The notes beneath the pieces were generated by a model. It was not told where the DNA came from, searched no databases, and saw only the letters and a list, made by a program, of their open reading frames with translations. The position numbers and the translations under genes are program-made. This document shows, one piece after another, positions 1-8,417 of a stretch of DNA of 64,000 bases. The DNA comes from Bacteroidota bacterium. GTDB taxonomy: Bacteria > Bacteroidota > Bacteroidia > Cytophagales > Cyclobacteriaceae. The stretch spans positions 1 through 64,000 of the forward strand of contig JAFDYV010000010.1 in NCBI GenBank assembly GCA_018267275.1, read 5' to 3'. Numbering within the stretch: position 1 is the stretch's first letter; each line of letters starts with the position of its first letter.

Positions 1-452
1 ACCAAAAGATTCCTCGCTGCCCTCGGAATGACAAAACCTAAAATGAACTCAGCCAGCGCGATAAGATTCATGAAATACGCATCAGTTTAGAAAGCAATCC
101 CTCAGTCATCGCACCATTCACCCCCCACCAAACTCACAACCACCCCAGCTCCTCAACCCACAATCTTCAATCTGTAATCAGTAATCTGTAATCCCCAATC
201 CGCCCCCAAAAAAACCAACCTCTAACCCCGACCCCCGGAATTGGAAACCCTACTTCCAAACTTAAAAGTACCCATCTCAAAAAAAATAATTTGGTGCCCT
301 GCCTTGCGCAGGCGAAACCTGTATTTTATTTTTATCACATCAGTTTCCTGCCCCGTATCAGGAGTCTCTGATTCAGCATCCGTATTGGCTGAACATTTTT
401 TGTAGTAGAACTTGCCGCACAGCGGTAAGGGTAGGGGTATTATGATTTATTA
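1..452. other. Non-coding left edge with a short AT-rich repeat
   Basis: I see no credible gene here. Bases 161-210 hold a run of AATCTGTAATC-like units ending in CCAATCCGCCCCC. A closely related run occurs at 14518-14582, so this is a dispersed intergenic repeat. The last 50 bases carry the leader of the rhomboid gene, but no clear TAnnTTTG promoter box. Confidence 0.5.
161..210. repeat. Dispersed AATCTGTAATC repeat, copy 1
   Basis: Units of about 10-11 bases (AATCTGTAATC, AGTAATCTG) are repeated in a row and end in CCAATCCGCCCCC. The copy near 14.5 kb has the same units and ends in CTAATCCGCGCC. Both lie between genes. The function is unknown. Confidence 0.5.
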
Positions 453-1955
453 TTGAGTACAAAACAAACTGATAACCACATAGCATCTATGGCATTTGGC
501 ATTACACCCCGGCACGAACAAGAAGTTACATTCGAAGAGTTAAGCCACGAACAAATTCTAATCACCGGGCTGGAGACTGCCAAGCGACTCGGTTGGAACA
601 TTGGCTATACCAGCGAAACCGGGTTTATCGCCTACACACAATTTTCATGGAGTTCGTGGAGTGAAGAGGTGAAGTTTAAAATAGAAGGCAACAAAGTAAT
701 AGTAAAGAGTGAGTGCACCGGAAGTCAACTCGTTGACTGGGGAAAAAACAAGCAGAACATCGAGTCGTTTTTGAAGGGTTTTAAAGAAAACATGGGCGCA
801 GTAGCGCCAGAGGAAGTTGCGAAACGGTTTCTTGAAATTAAATCAGGTACCGAGGCAAAAGACGATTTGCTCAACCAGCCACCCCAAACTGCCAGAGACA
901 AGATAAAAAATGTGTTTTCCATTTTCATCCCCACAGAAGGATACTTCTTTACACCCATCATTGTAAACATCAACATCCTGGTGTTTGCCGCAATGGTCAT
1001 CAGCGGTGTTCACTTCATGCTTCCCGACAATGATAGTTTAATTAACTGGGGCGCTAATTTCAGGCCGGTTACCCTTGACGGACAATGGTGGAGACTATTC
1101 ACCAGTTGCTTCCTGCACATTGGCGTCATCCACCTGCTCATGAATTTGTATGCGCTCATTTACATTGGTTTGTTGCTGGAGCCACAACTTGGCAAGACAC
1201 GTTTTGTTTCGGCTTACCTGCTGGCGGGCATCGGTGGAAGTGTGGCCAGTTTGTATTGGCATGACCTGACCATTAGCGCAGGGGCTTCGGGGGCGATATT
1301 TGGAATGTATGGAGTATTTCTGGCCATGTTAACCACCAATCTGATTGAAAAATCGGCACGGAAAACACTGTTAACGAGTATCATGATTTTTGTTGGCTAC
1401 AACTTGCTCAATGGCCTCAAGGGCGGAATAGACAATGCCGCACATATTGGGGGGCTCGTTACCGGAATGATCATTGGATACGCTTTTTACCCAAGCCTGA
1501 TAAAGCCGCAACAGCTAAACCTGAAATACTTAACCGTGGCGCTGTTGAGCATTTTGGTGGTATCTACTTCATTTATTGTGTACCGCCAAACGCCCAACGA
1601 CATTGGACAGTATGAAGAGAAAATGAAAAAGTTTGTCTCGCTTGAATCGATGGCGATGGAGGTTTATCACAAAGATGGCAACACGCCCGATGCTGAACTA
1701 CTGAAAGAAATCAAAGACAGGGGCATTTACTATTGGAAGGAGAGCGTAAAGGTGATCAACGAGGCCGACAAGCTCAACCTGCCGGAGGAGCTGCACCGGA
1801 AAAATGAAAAGCTGCTGGAGTATTGCCAACTGCGGATTGAGAGCTACCAATTACTTTACAAAGCCATTGAAGAAGATACCGACAAATACAAAAACGATAT
1901 CCAAGACTACAATCAAAAAATTGAGGCATTGATAAAAGAGTTGGGTGGGCAGTAG
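453..1955 (+). CDS. Rhomboid family intramembrane serine protease
   Basis: Rhomboids cut membrane proteins inside the lipid bilayer. The C-terminal half has about six hydrophobic segments and the family's catalytic dyad: Ser279 in GASG and His331 in AHIGG. The WWR motif and the HxxxN segment (HLLMNLYAL) of rhomboids are also visible. The first 150 residues are a soluble domain that I do not recognise, and about 115 charged residues follow the last membrane segment, so the protein (500 aa) is longer than a minimal rhomboid. The listed start is TTG at 453. An ATG at 489 (Met13) is an equally good start and would remove only 12 residues. The gene stands alone, ahead of the defence operon on the same strand. 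Confidence 0.9.
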   Translation: MSTKQTDNHIASMAFGITPRHEQEVTFEELSHEQILITGLETAKRLGWNIGYTSETGFIAYTQFSWSSWSEEVKFKIEGNKVIVKSECTGSQLVDWGKNKQNIESFLKGFKENMGAVAPEEVAKRFLEIKSGTEAKDDLLNQPPQTARDKIKNVFSIFIPTEGYFFTPIIVNINILVFAAMVISGVHFMLPDNDSLINWGANFRPVTLDGQWWRLFTSCFLHIGVIHLLMNLYALIYIGLLLEPQLGKTRFVSAYLLAGIGGSVASLYWHDLTISAGASGAIFGMYGVFLAMLTTNLIEKSARKTLLTSIMIFVGYNLLNGLKGGIDNAAHIGGLVTGMIIGYAFYPSLIKPQQLNLKYLTVALLSILVVSTSFIVYRQTPNDIGQYEEKMKKFVSLESMAMEVYHKDGNTPDAELLKEIKDRGIYYWKESVKVINEADKLNLPEELHRKNEKLLEYCQLRIESYQLLYKAIEEDTDKYKNDIQDYNQKIEALIKELGGQ

Positions 1956-2141
1956 GTAAAAATTAAAACAAATTTTAGTGGGATGAGGTTTTTAGTTGAA
2001 CTTACTGCGGAATAGTAAGGGTTTTGATTCTAACAATGAATAAGGGTATAAGAAGCGCGAATAATCAAATATATTGTTTATTGTACCCGTATTCAACAAG
2101 TTGGTAAATGTGCGACATGTAATCAGACTATTGTGCAAATA

Positions 2142-3758
2142 ATGAGAAATGACTTGAGACATATTGAGCTATTTGCAGGGTGCGGTGGCATGTCTTTAGG
2201 CCTTGATGCTGCAGGTTTTGATTTGTTTTTTGCGAATGAACTCTCACCAATGGCTGGCGAGACCTTTGCTTTTAATTTGTTTGGCGAAAATCTTTCTCAA
2301 TTAGCGGAGCAAAAGAAACGCCCCGAGAATGTCGTTTGGATCAAGTCAACCTTTAGTCAAGAAAATCTGAAAGACAGATTAAGGGAAAATCCATTTGATT
2401 TCTCAAAAGGCATGTACTCAGATATAGATTCTAAGACACATTTAGAAAACAAACTTATTATAGGAAACATTGACGACTTCCTAAATTTACTGGCGCGCAA
2501 CAAAGCTATTTGTACTAATTTGAGAAAGCAAAATATTGATTTGCTTTCGGGCGGACCACCATGTCAAGGTTTTAGCTTAGCCGGCAAACGAATCAAAGAT
2601 GACTACAAAAATATTCTTCCGCTTTCGTTTGCAAGGTTTGCAGGACTTATTCAACCAAAAGTAGTTCTACTTGAAAATGTTAAAGGAATTACATCGCCAT
2701 TTGAAACAGAAGATGGAGTGAATCATTATGCCTGGCTTGAAGTTGCAAAGGCATTTTCGCTAAAGGGTTTTGTTCCAGTTTGTATGTTGCTTAACTCAAA
2801 GTACTTCGGAGTTCCGCAAAATCGACCCAGATTTATCCTTTATGCGTTTAGGAAAGATGTATTTGAAAAATTGAAAGCGAGAAAAAATAATTCGGACCTG
2901 ATAAATTCAATCCTATTAAACTCACTTTTATTTTATAATAAAGTCAACAGCAAACGGATGCGACTTGATGAAATTAAACTTACAGACATTCCGCTTTATG
3001 ACATTGAATCTGATCCGATTTTTTTTGATGGGAAGCTGTTGCCGAAAATTAAAACAAATGAAACGGAATTTTTAAATGCTGCTGCTGCAATTGAAGATAT
3101 TACTTCTACAAATAGAAAGTACAAACTAGCGAAAATAAGGAATGAATATGCTTTCGAACTTTCAAGACTTTTCAAACCGAAGTTTGGAAGTTCATTTGAA
3201 GATTTACAGAACCATGAACAACGCAGGCACACGTATAAAGTGAAAGCTAGGTTTAGACTGTTGCAAGCGCTGAATAACCTGAACGGAATCAAACAAGATG
3301 CAATGCAAGTTATTTCGGGCAAGTGCGAAGATGAAGAGGTTTATCAAAAGGTGTTCAAAGCACTTAAGGACGAAGCACTACTTATTTCTTCAGATGGTGC
3401 TGATATTTTTGAGCGCCCAAAAAGTTTGAGTTCATTTAAGGAGTATTTGAAAAAAATAGAATCTAAGAAACACAGCCAAAGAGCAATAAAAACAAACGAA
3501 CCTGCGCCAGCGCAAATGACGATTCCCGATGATCTCTGCCATTACGCACGAACGGAATTGCGGACTCTTACCGTCAGGGAAATGGCGAGGCTTCAGTCAT
3601 TTCCGGATTGGTTTGTCCTTCGTTCAAAGGTTACGACTGGCGGAAAACAAAGAAGTTTTGAAGTACCACAATACACGCAAATAGGCAATGCTGTTCCTCC
3701 TTTACTTGCATACGAACTAGGTAAAACAATTGGTAGACTTTTAAAGTCAATTCAGTAA
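2142..3758 (+). CDS. C5 cytosine-specific DNA methyltransferase
   Basis: This enzyme methylates cytosine at carbon 5 in DNA, using S-adenosylmethionine. The conserved motifs are in order: FAGCGG (motif I, SAM binding), GGPPCQGFS with catalytic Cys141 (IV), ENVKG (VI), QNRPRF (VIII) and QIGNAVPP (X). The region between motifs VIII and X is long, about 230 residues, and should hold the target recognition domain. The first in-frame start is GTG at 2133, but ATG at 2142 puts motif I ten residues from the start, as is usual. The stop overlaps the next ATG by one base, so this is the first gene of a coupled four-gene operon. By analogy with restriction systems it would protect host DNA from the nuclease-helicase encoded last. 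Base composition is more AT-rich than in the flanking genes. Confidence 0.93.
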   Translation: MRNDLRHIELFAGCGGMSLGLDAAGFDLFFANELSPMAGETFAFNLFGENLSQLAEQKKRPENVVWIKSTFSQENLKDRLRENPFDFSKGMYSDIDSKTHLENKLIIGNIDDFLNLLARNKAICTNLRKQNIDLLSGGPPCQGFSLAGKRIKDDYKNILPLSFARFAGLIQPKVVLLENVKGITSPFETEDGVNHYAWLEVAKAFSLKGFVPVCMLLNSKYFGVPQNRPRFILYAFRKDVFEKLKARKNNSDLINSILLNSLLFYNKVNSKRMRLDEIKLTDIPLYDIESDPIFFDGKLLPKIKTNETEFLNAAAAIEDITSTNRKYKLAKIRNEYAFELSRLFKPKFGSSFEDLQNHEQRRHTYKVKARFRLLQALNNLNGIKQDAMQVISGKCEDEEVYQKVFKALKDEALLISSDGADIFERPKSLSSFKEYLKKIESKKHSQRAIKTNEPAPAQMTIPDDLCHYARTELRTLTVREMARLQSFPDWFVLRSKVTTGGKQRSFEVPQYTQIGNAVPPLLAYELGKTIGRLLKSIQ

Positions 3759-4057
3759 TGGCCAGACAAATACGAATAAAAGGAGGGGAAAAAAACATTA
3801 AATCCGGTCAGAAATGGACTTCTGGTGAATTGAGCAAAGTTCTTGATCTTTATTTATCTGACCGGCAACTTAAGATTCACGAGTCAAATGAAATAATTCA
3901 AAAACTAGCGACACAATTGGGACGAACAACAAGGAGTGTTGAGGCACAGCTTTTGATGTTTCGCAGTCTTGATAAGTTTGGTTTTTACGGGTATCGAAAT
4001 ATGAACAAAATTTGCAAAACCCTTTGGAAGGAATATATAGATAAAACAGTGCAATAA
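3758..4057 (+). CDS. Small SANT/Myb-like helix-turn-helix protein of the defence operon
   Basis: This 99-residue protein matches the pattern of a small helical domain often found ahead of HNH or restriction nuclease domains: W-T-x-x-E-L near residue 21, a conserved LYL segment, IxxLAxxLGRTxxSVExQL near residues 45-67, then F-x-S-L-D. That pattern reads as a three-helix SANT/Myb-like DNA-binding fold. No nuclease domain follows. The gene overlaps the methyltransferase stop by one base and ends just before the ATPase ATG, so it is translationally coupled to both. It could be a DNA-targeting or control subunit of the system. The fold call is from motif memory, and the role is inferred from position. 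Confidence 0.6.
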   Translation: MARQIRIKGGEKNIKSGQKWTSGELSKVLDLYLSDRQLKIHESNEIIQKLATQLGRTTRSVEAQLLMFRSLDKFGFYGYRNMNKICKTLWKEYIDKTVQ

Positions 4058-4058
4058 A

Positions 4059-6353
4059 ATGGAGGAATTTAACTTAACACCAAGTCCCGCTTTGCTCGAT
4101 CTTTTGGGAAAAATTCCCTTTAAGGGTTGGCAGTGCGTAGCTGAGTTAGTAGACAACTCAATAGATGCTATTATAAATAACAGCAGCGAACTAAAAGATT
4201 TTCAAAAAGTTATCTCTGTTTCTATACCAACCAAAGGCAAGATTGCCGAGAATCAACCATTAGTCGTAGAAGATTGGGGAATTGGAATGACTGAGCAGCA
4301 GCTTGAAAACGCGGTGAAAGCCGGGTTCTCGAGTAAGAATACCGGTTCTAATCTTGGTTTGTTTGGAATGGGTTTTAATGTGGCAACCTCACGACTTGCG
4401 AACACAGTTCAGGTTTGGACTGCCACTGCGAGCATGAGAAATGAAATTGGAGTTTGTATCGATTTACGTGACATGAAAAAATCGGGTTCATTTTATAGAC
4501 CAAAAATGGAACGGGAAAAAAGACCGGACAAGACTTCGGGTACTAGAATCGAAATTTATGACTACAAACCCGAAGCAACTAACCTGCTCCAAGCAAAACA
4601 AATAACAAGAGAATTGAATAGGGCTTATTCAGAAAGAATATTTTCTCAATATGGAATAAAGATAAATGTGAACGGAGAACAACTAGCACCCTTTAGGTTT
4701 TGCATTTGGGACAAGAAACGGTCAGTGCGACACAAGTATGACGAAGTACCGGCTTACATTGAGATTGATGAGCACTTGAAAGAAGAAATGTTTTGCGAGA
4801 ATTGCTTTTCATGGCTAGGTGATACAGTTGATACACCCTTAATCATTGAGTGCGAACATTGCCACACAACAGGAAGAATTGTAAAGAAAGATATTTACGT
4901 TACAGGCTGGGTTGGCATACAGCGATATTCAGATAGCGACCATTACGGAATTGATATTTCACGAAATGGGAGAATATTAAGCAAACTAGATAAATCATTT
5001 TTTTCTTGGGATAATGAGAATGGCAAGGACGATTCAAGATTTAATCCCGAATATCCGAGAGACACAACTTATGCCGGTGGAAGAATTGTGGGGCAACTGG
5101 AAGCTAACTTTGTTATACCTAAATACACTAAAGATGATTTTGAAAGAGACGACAAAAATTGGAAGCGGGTCGTGAATTTTATTCGCGGGGAAATGCCTTT
5201 GCAACCGGATCTTGCAAGTTCATTTGGCTACAAACAGCCAAATAGGAGTCCGATTGGGAGGTTGTTTAACGCTTACAGAAAGATTAATCAGCCCGGCTCG
5301 AAAACACTAGTTTTTGCGAAAGAAGATGGAAGCTGTGATCACGTAACTTCTAGGAATTGGGCAAGCTACTTCTTTGACGGAAATCCAGACTACCAAGATG
5401 ATACAAAATGGTGGGAAGCAGTTACAAAAGCGGACTTAAAAGACACACAGTCAACGTTCAACCCGCTGAATCCTACAGGAAAAGTAGTGCAATCCGTAAC
5501 ATCGGAACCAAAATCTGTTTATAACAAGCAGCCACTTGTTCCAGAAAAATATCCAGGAAAGAAGCTTTTCAAGAAGGCGCTTCATTTTGATCTTGAAAAA
5601 ATTCTTGGGGAGAAAGCAATTGATTTAACGCTAATTGATTATTACCCAGAGAACGATTTGAGCATCCCAATCATTTTTGAAACTCAAGGTTCAATGTGGA
5701 AATTTAACGTTTACTTGAATAACAGTCATCCAATGTTTAGGGATTTCGCAGACGGCTATGAGGATTTAATTTTTATGGAGACAGCTTCGATTTATGCTCA
5801 AGCAAAAAACAAACTTGATGAATGGACAGTTACTCGAATTTATTACGAGTTGAAATCAAAGTATGCACTCGAAACTATGCTAAGTGTCCCAAATCTTGTA
5901 ACGAAAGCAAGTAAGCTGATGAGAGATATTCAAAATAAACTTGTTACAGGGGAAGGAATCGAATTGCCAAGACTGCCTAGGTTGGAACTTGCCGAAGAAG
6001 CTGCAATTAAAAAGAAATACCTTGATTTAGAACGTAAAGGTATTTCTGATTTCAGGGCGTTCTTGAGCAACACGAAATTCTTGAAGTACCTTGACTTGAA
6101 TTATGTGTTCAAATTTGTGGAGGAATTTCCGGATGTGATTTATGATGGGAAGATTTTTAATCTGCCCTATATGGAATTAGATGAAGAAAGCAAGCAGCAC
6201 CAAACGAAAAAGTATGCAGGTTATTTTTCCGATGTTCGATGGTTTATGAATGATTTATCAAAAGAGGGAGACGAGGCTGTGAAAAAGTTAAAACAACAGA
6301 TTATTCGCAATCGGTACAGCATAGAAATATTGGATGGAAGCATTAATAAATGA
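4059..6353 (+). CDS. MORC/MutL-type GHKL ATPase of a restriction-like system
   Basis: The N-terminal 200 residues are a GHKL (Hsp90/MutL/MORC) ATPase. The N box is ELVDNSIDA with Glu29 and Asn33, the G1 box is DWGIGM (Asp72) and the glycine lid is GLFGMGF (residues 100-106). A four-cysteine zinc ribbon sits at C246/C249 and C265/C268. The remaining ~480 residues are not recognised but contain a helical, charged C-terminal part. Such ATPases are known in bacterial restriction-modification operons beside methyltransferases and SF2 helicases, and have been proposed as relatives of eukaryotic MORC proteins. They are thought to act as ATP-driven clamps on DNA. Here the gene follows the small HTH gene by one base and overlaps the nuclease-helicase by 20 bases, so it should form part of the same effector. 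Confidence 0.85.
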   Translation: MEEFNLTPSPALLDLLGKIPFKGWQCVAELVDNSIDAIINNSSELKDFQKVISVSIPTKGKIAENQPLVVEDWGIGMTEQQLENAVKAGFSSKNTGSNLGLFGMGFNVATSRLANTVQVWTATASMRNEIGVCIDLRDMKKSGSFYRPKMEREKRPDKTSGTRIEIYDYKPEATNLLQAKQITRELNRAYSERIFSQYGIKINVNGEQLAPFRFCIWDKKRSVRHKYDEVPAYIEIDEHLKEEMFCENCFSWLGDTVDTPLIIECEHCHTTGRIVKKDIYVTGWVGIQRYSDSDHYGIDISRNGRILSKLDKSFFSWDNENGKDDSRFNPEYPRDTTYAGGRIVGQLEANFVIPKYTKDDFERDDKNWKRVVNFIRGEMPLQPDLASSFGYKQPNRSPIGRLFNAYRKINQPGSKTLVFAKEDGSCDHVTSRNWASYFFDGNPDYQDDTKWWEAVTKADLKDTQSTFNPLNPTGKVVQSVTSEPKSVYNKQPLVPEKYPGKKLFKKALHFDLEKILGEKAIDLTLIDYYPENDLSIPIIFETQGSMWKFNVYLNNSHPMFRDFADGYEDLIFMETASIYAQAKNKLDEWTVTRIYYELKSKYALETMLSVPNLVTKASKLMRDIQNKLVTGEGIELPRLPRLELAEEAAIKKKYLDLERKGISDFRAFLSNTKFLKYLDLNYVFKFVEEFPDVIYDGKIFNLPYMELDEESKQHQTKKYAGYFSDVRWFMNDLSKEGDEAVKKLKQQIIRNRYSIEILDGSINK

Positions 6354-8022
6354 TTCAAAGGGATTTCTTTCCACCGAACGACTGTCAAAAGGGACATGGC
6401 AAGCATTTGAAAGGGGAATAGCCAGATTACTTGCGCACAGCGGTTGGGAAATTAACGAGCTTGTCGGTGGTTCAGGCGATCATGGAGCAGATATCATCGC
6501 AGGATTTCGTGATGATGAAGGCAGGCTGCTTGAATATATTTATCAGGCGAAATTTTCGGAAACAAACAAGCCGATTTCAATCAACATCATAGACGACTTG
6601 AAAAGGGCAATGGAATACTATGGAATTGAAAGAGGAGTTGCTGTATCTAATCGTTCTATATCCGATTCTCAGAAATTGCGGTTGACTACACTTCAAAATA
6701 CTGGTTACAATATTCAGACATTTCTTTCGAAAAGTGTTTATGACACGTATACTCAACTCCCACCGTGGGCCGTAGAAAAAAGAGCATTGAAACAATATCA
6801 GGTAGAAGCACTTTCGCGGCTTCAGTCAGCGTACTCAAGAGGCGACAAGAACGGGTTGATCTGTCTTGCTACAGGTTTGGGAAAGACGTTTGTTGCTGCA
6901 ACCTTTATTCGATGGCTGTATCAAAACAATCCTAATGTTAATATTCTAATTTTGGCAAACACAAAATCATTAATTGAGCAATTTGATAAAGCCATTTGGT
7001 CAAACCTTCCGAAGTGGGCTGCTACTCATTTGATTTATGATTCGGAGAAGCCAACTTTTCTTGAAGGCGTAACTCTTTCTACTTTTCAGAGTTTTTATGA
7101 CTTCAGAAAAAAAACGAGTGATTTTTTTTATGATGTCGTGATTATTGATGAAGCACATCATGCGCCAGCAGATACGTACATGGCTGTTATTAGGAATCTA
7201 GAACCAAGATTTTTGCTCGGGTTAACAGCGACCCCATTTCGAAAAGATGAGCGTGATGTAACTGAAATTTTTGGACAACCATTAGTTTATTATTCGGTCT
7301 ATCGAGCATTGCAAAAAGGTTATTTAGCAAAAGTTGACTATCACTTACACAATGACAATGTTGATGAGGACTGGATAACAAAGAACAGTAAAAAAGGTCA
7401 CACGATTAGACAACTCAATAAGAAGGTGTTTTTGCCAGAGCGAGATGAAACGATTTGTGAACAAATTTTCAAAACCTGGACAGATAAGAAACTTGAGAGG
7501 GGAATTATTTTTTGCAATAGTAGCGAACATGCGGAGAGAATTGAAAGACTTTTAAAGACAAACTTCCAACTACCAGTTTGGTCTTTGACAACCAGAGTGA
7601 AAGATTCAAGAGAAAGAGCAAAACGACTGCGTGAGTTTCGGACTGGCAAATGTAGCATTTTGACTTGTTATGATATGCTTAATGAAGGAGTTGATGTCCC
7701 TGATGTCGACTTTATAGTCTTCTTGAGGGTCACACATAGCAGGGTTTATTTCCTTCAACAGTTAGGACGAGGACTTCGCTATAAGGAAGGGAAAACACTT
7801 TTGGTTGAGGACTTTGTTGCAGACATTAGAAGGATCAAGCGACTTAAGTCATTCAAAAGCGAATTTGAGGAAGCAAGGAAAAATGAAATTGAAGATTTAT
7901 TCACAAGTAATACGTTTGAAATATCTTTCACTTCGGAGAGGACCTTTAATTTTCTTGACTTAGTTACAAAGGACATTTCGGAAGAGGCGGACGATGAAGA
8001 CGAAGTTTTTTTTACGACATGA
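6334..8022 (+). CDS. Mrr-type nuclease fused to DEAH SF2 helicase
   Basis: Residues 20-115 form an Mrr-like PD-(D/E)xK nuclease domain: E26, then GDHGAD with Asp53, then QAK with Lys73. The rest is a superfamily 2 helicase. Walker A is GLGKT (Lys184), motif II is DEAH (272-275), motif III is TAT, and motifs V and VI are seen as LNEGVDVP and QQLGRGLR. This should be the DNA-cleaving, translocating arm of the operon, with specificity limited by the upstream methyltransferase. The ATG lies inside the end of the ATPase gene (20-base overlap), so the two products are made together. All key catalytic residues look intact. The gene ends the operon, and a REP palindrome follows within 60 bases. Confidence 0.9.
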   Translation: MEALINDSKGFLSTERLSKGTWQAFERGIARLLAHSGWEINELVGGSGDHGADIIAGFRDDEGRLLEYIYQAKFSETNKPISINIIDDLKRAMEYYGIERGVAVSNRSISDSQKLRLTTLQNTGYNIQTFLSKSVYDTYTQLPPWAVEKRALKQYQVEALSRLQSAYSRGDKNGLICLATGLGKTFVAATFIRWLYQNNPNVNILILANTKSLIEQFDKAIWSNLPKWAATHLIYDSEKPTFLEGVTLSTFQSFYDFRKKTSDFFYDVVIIDEAHHAPADTYMAVIRNLEPRFLLGLTATPFRKDERDVTEIFGQPLVYYSVYRALQKGYLAKVDYHLHNDNVDEDWITKNSKKGHTIRQLNKKVFLPERDETICEQIFKTWTDKKLERGIIFCNSSEHAERIERLLKTNFQLPVWSLTTRVKDSRERAKRLREFRTGKCSILTCYDMLNEGVDVPDVDFIVFLRVTHSRVYFLQQLGRGLRYKEGKTLLVEDFVADIRRIKRLKSFKSEFEEARKNEIEDLFTSNTFEISFTSERTFNFLDLVTKDISEEADDEDEVFFTT

Positions 8023-8417
8023 CTAGATGATATGCCGTGGCTGATAGTAAATTCAGCCTGTGGTCGGTGTTCTCACCAACCATTCTTTTTATCACCGTAC
8101 GCTTAACCCACGCAAGCCTGCCAGTTGCTAGTCGCAAGCTTGTCCGTTCATTACATCTTATTTTTTAACGCGCACCGGTGCATTTGCCACCCCCGGAAAA
8201 TACCCGTTGACAGCCTGCGTGGCACGGGTGATCTTTGCTGCAAAACAAACGTGAACAAGTTTTTGTTGAAAAGATCGAACTGCCTGTATGTTAAGTTTTT
8301 TATCCGGAGTGTGTGCATGTGGAGTTTTTTGATACATTTCTTTTTAGTGGTTTGTTGATATTTTTTTTAGTACTAGTGCAAGAAACGTGTAAGGTTTATA
8401 ACTATTAAAGTAAAGAA
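8023..8417. other. Non-coding gap with one REP palindrome
   Basis: This gap lies between the defence operon and the histidine kinase. It holds one copy of the palindrome family seen around the RAYT gene (8060-8082). A 77-residue open frame at 8125-8358 has no recognisable features and is not called. No clear promoter box was found in front of the kinase. Confidence 0.5.
8060..8082 (+). repeat. REP-like palindrome, isolated copy
   Basis: Arms GTGGTCGGTG and CACCAACCA flank a TTCT loop. One mismatch separates it from the family consensus. The family is otherwise clustered 2.6-3.4 kb downstream around a REP-associated transposase, and this copy sits 38 bases after the defence operon. Confidence 0.7.

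Noticed and set aside
397..2030. Similar GAACTT...GGTAAGGG stretches before and after the rhomboid gene
   Set aside because: The likeness is short and broken, too weak to call insertion repeats.
8125..8358. 77-residue open frame between the defence operon and the kinase
   Set aside because: No ribosome site, no family pattern, odd Cys/Phe-rich composition, and it lies in a repeat-bearing gap.
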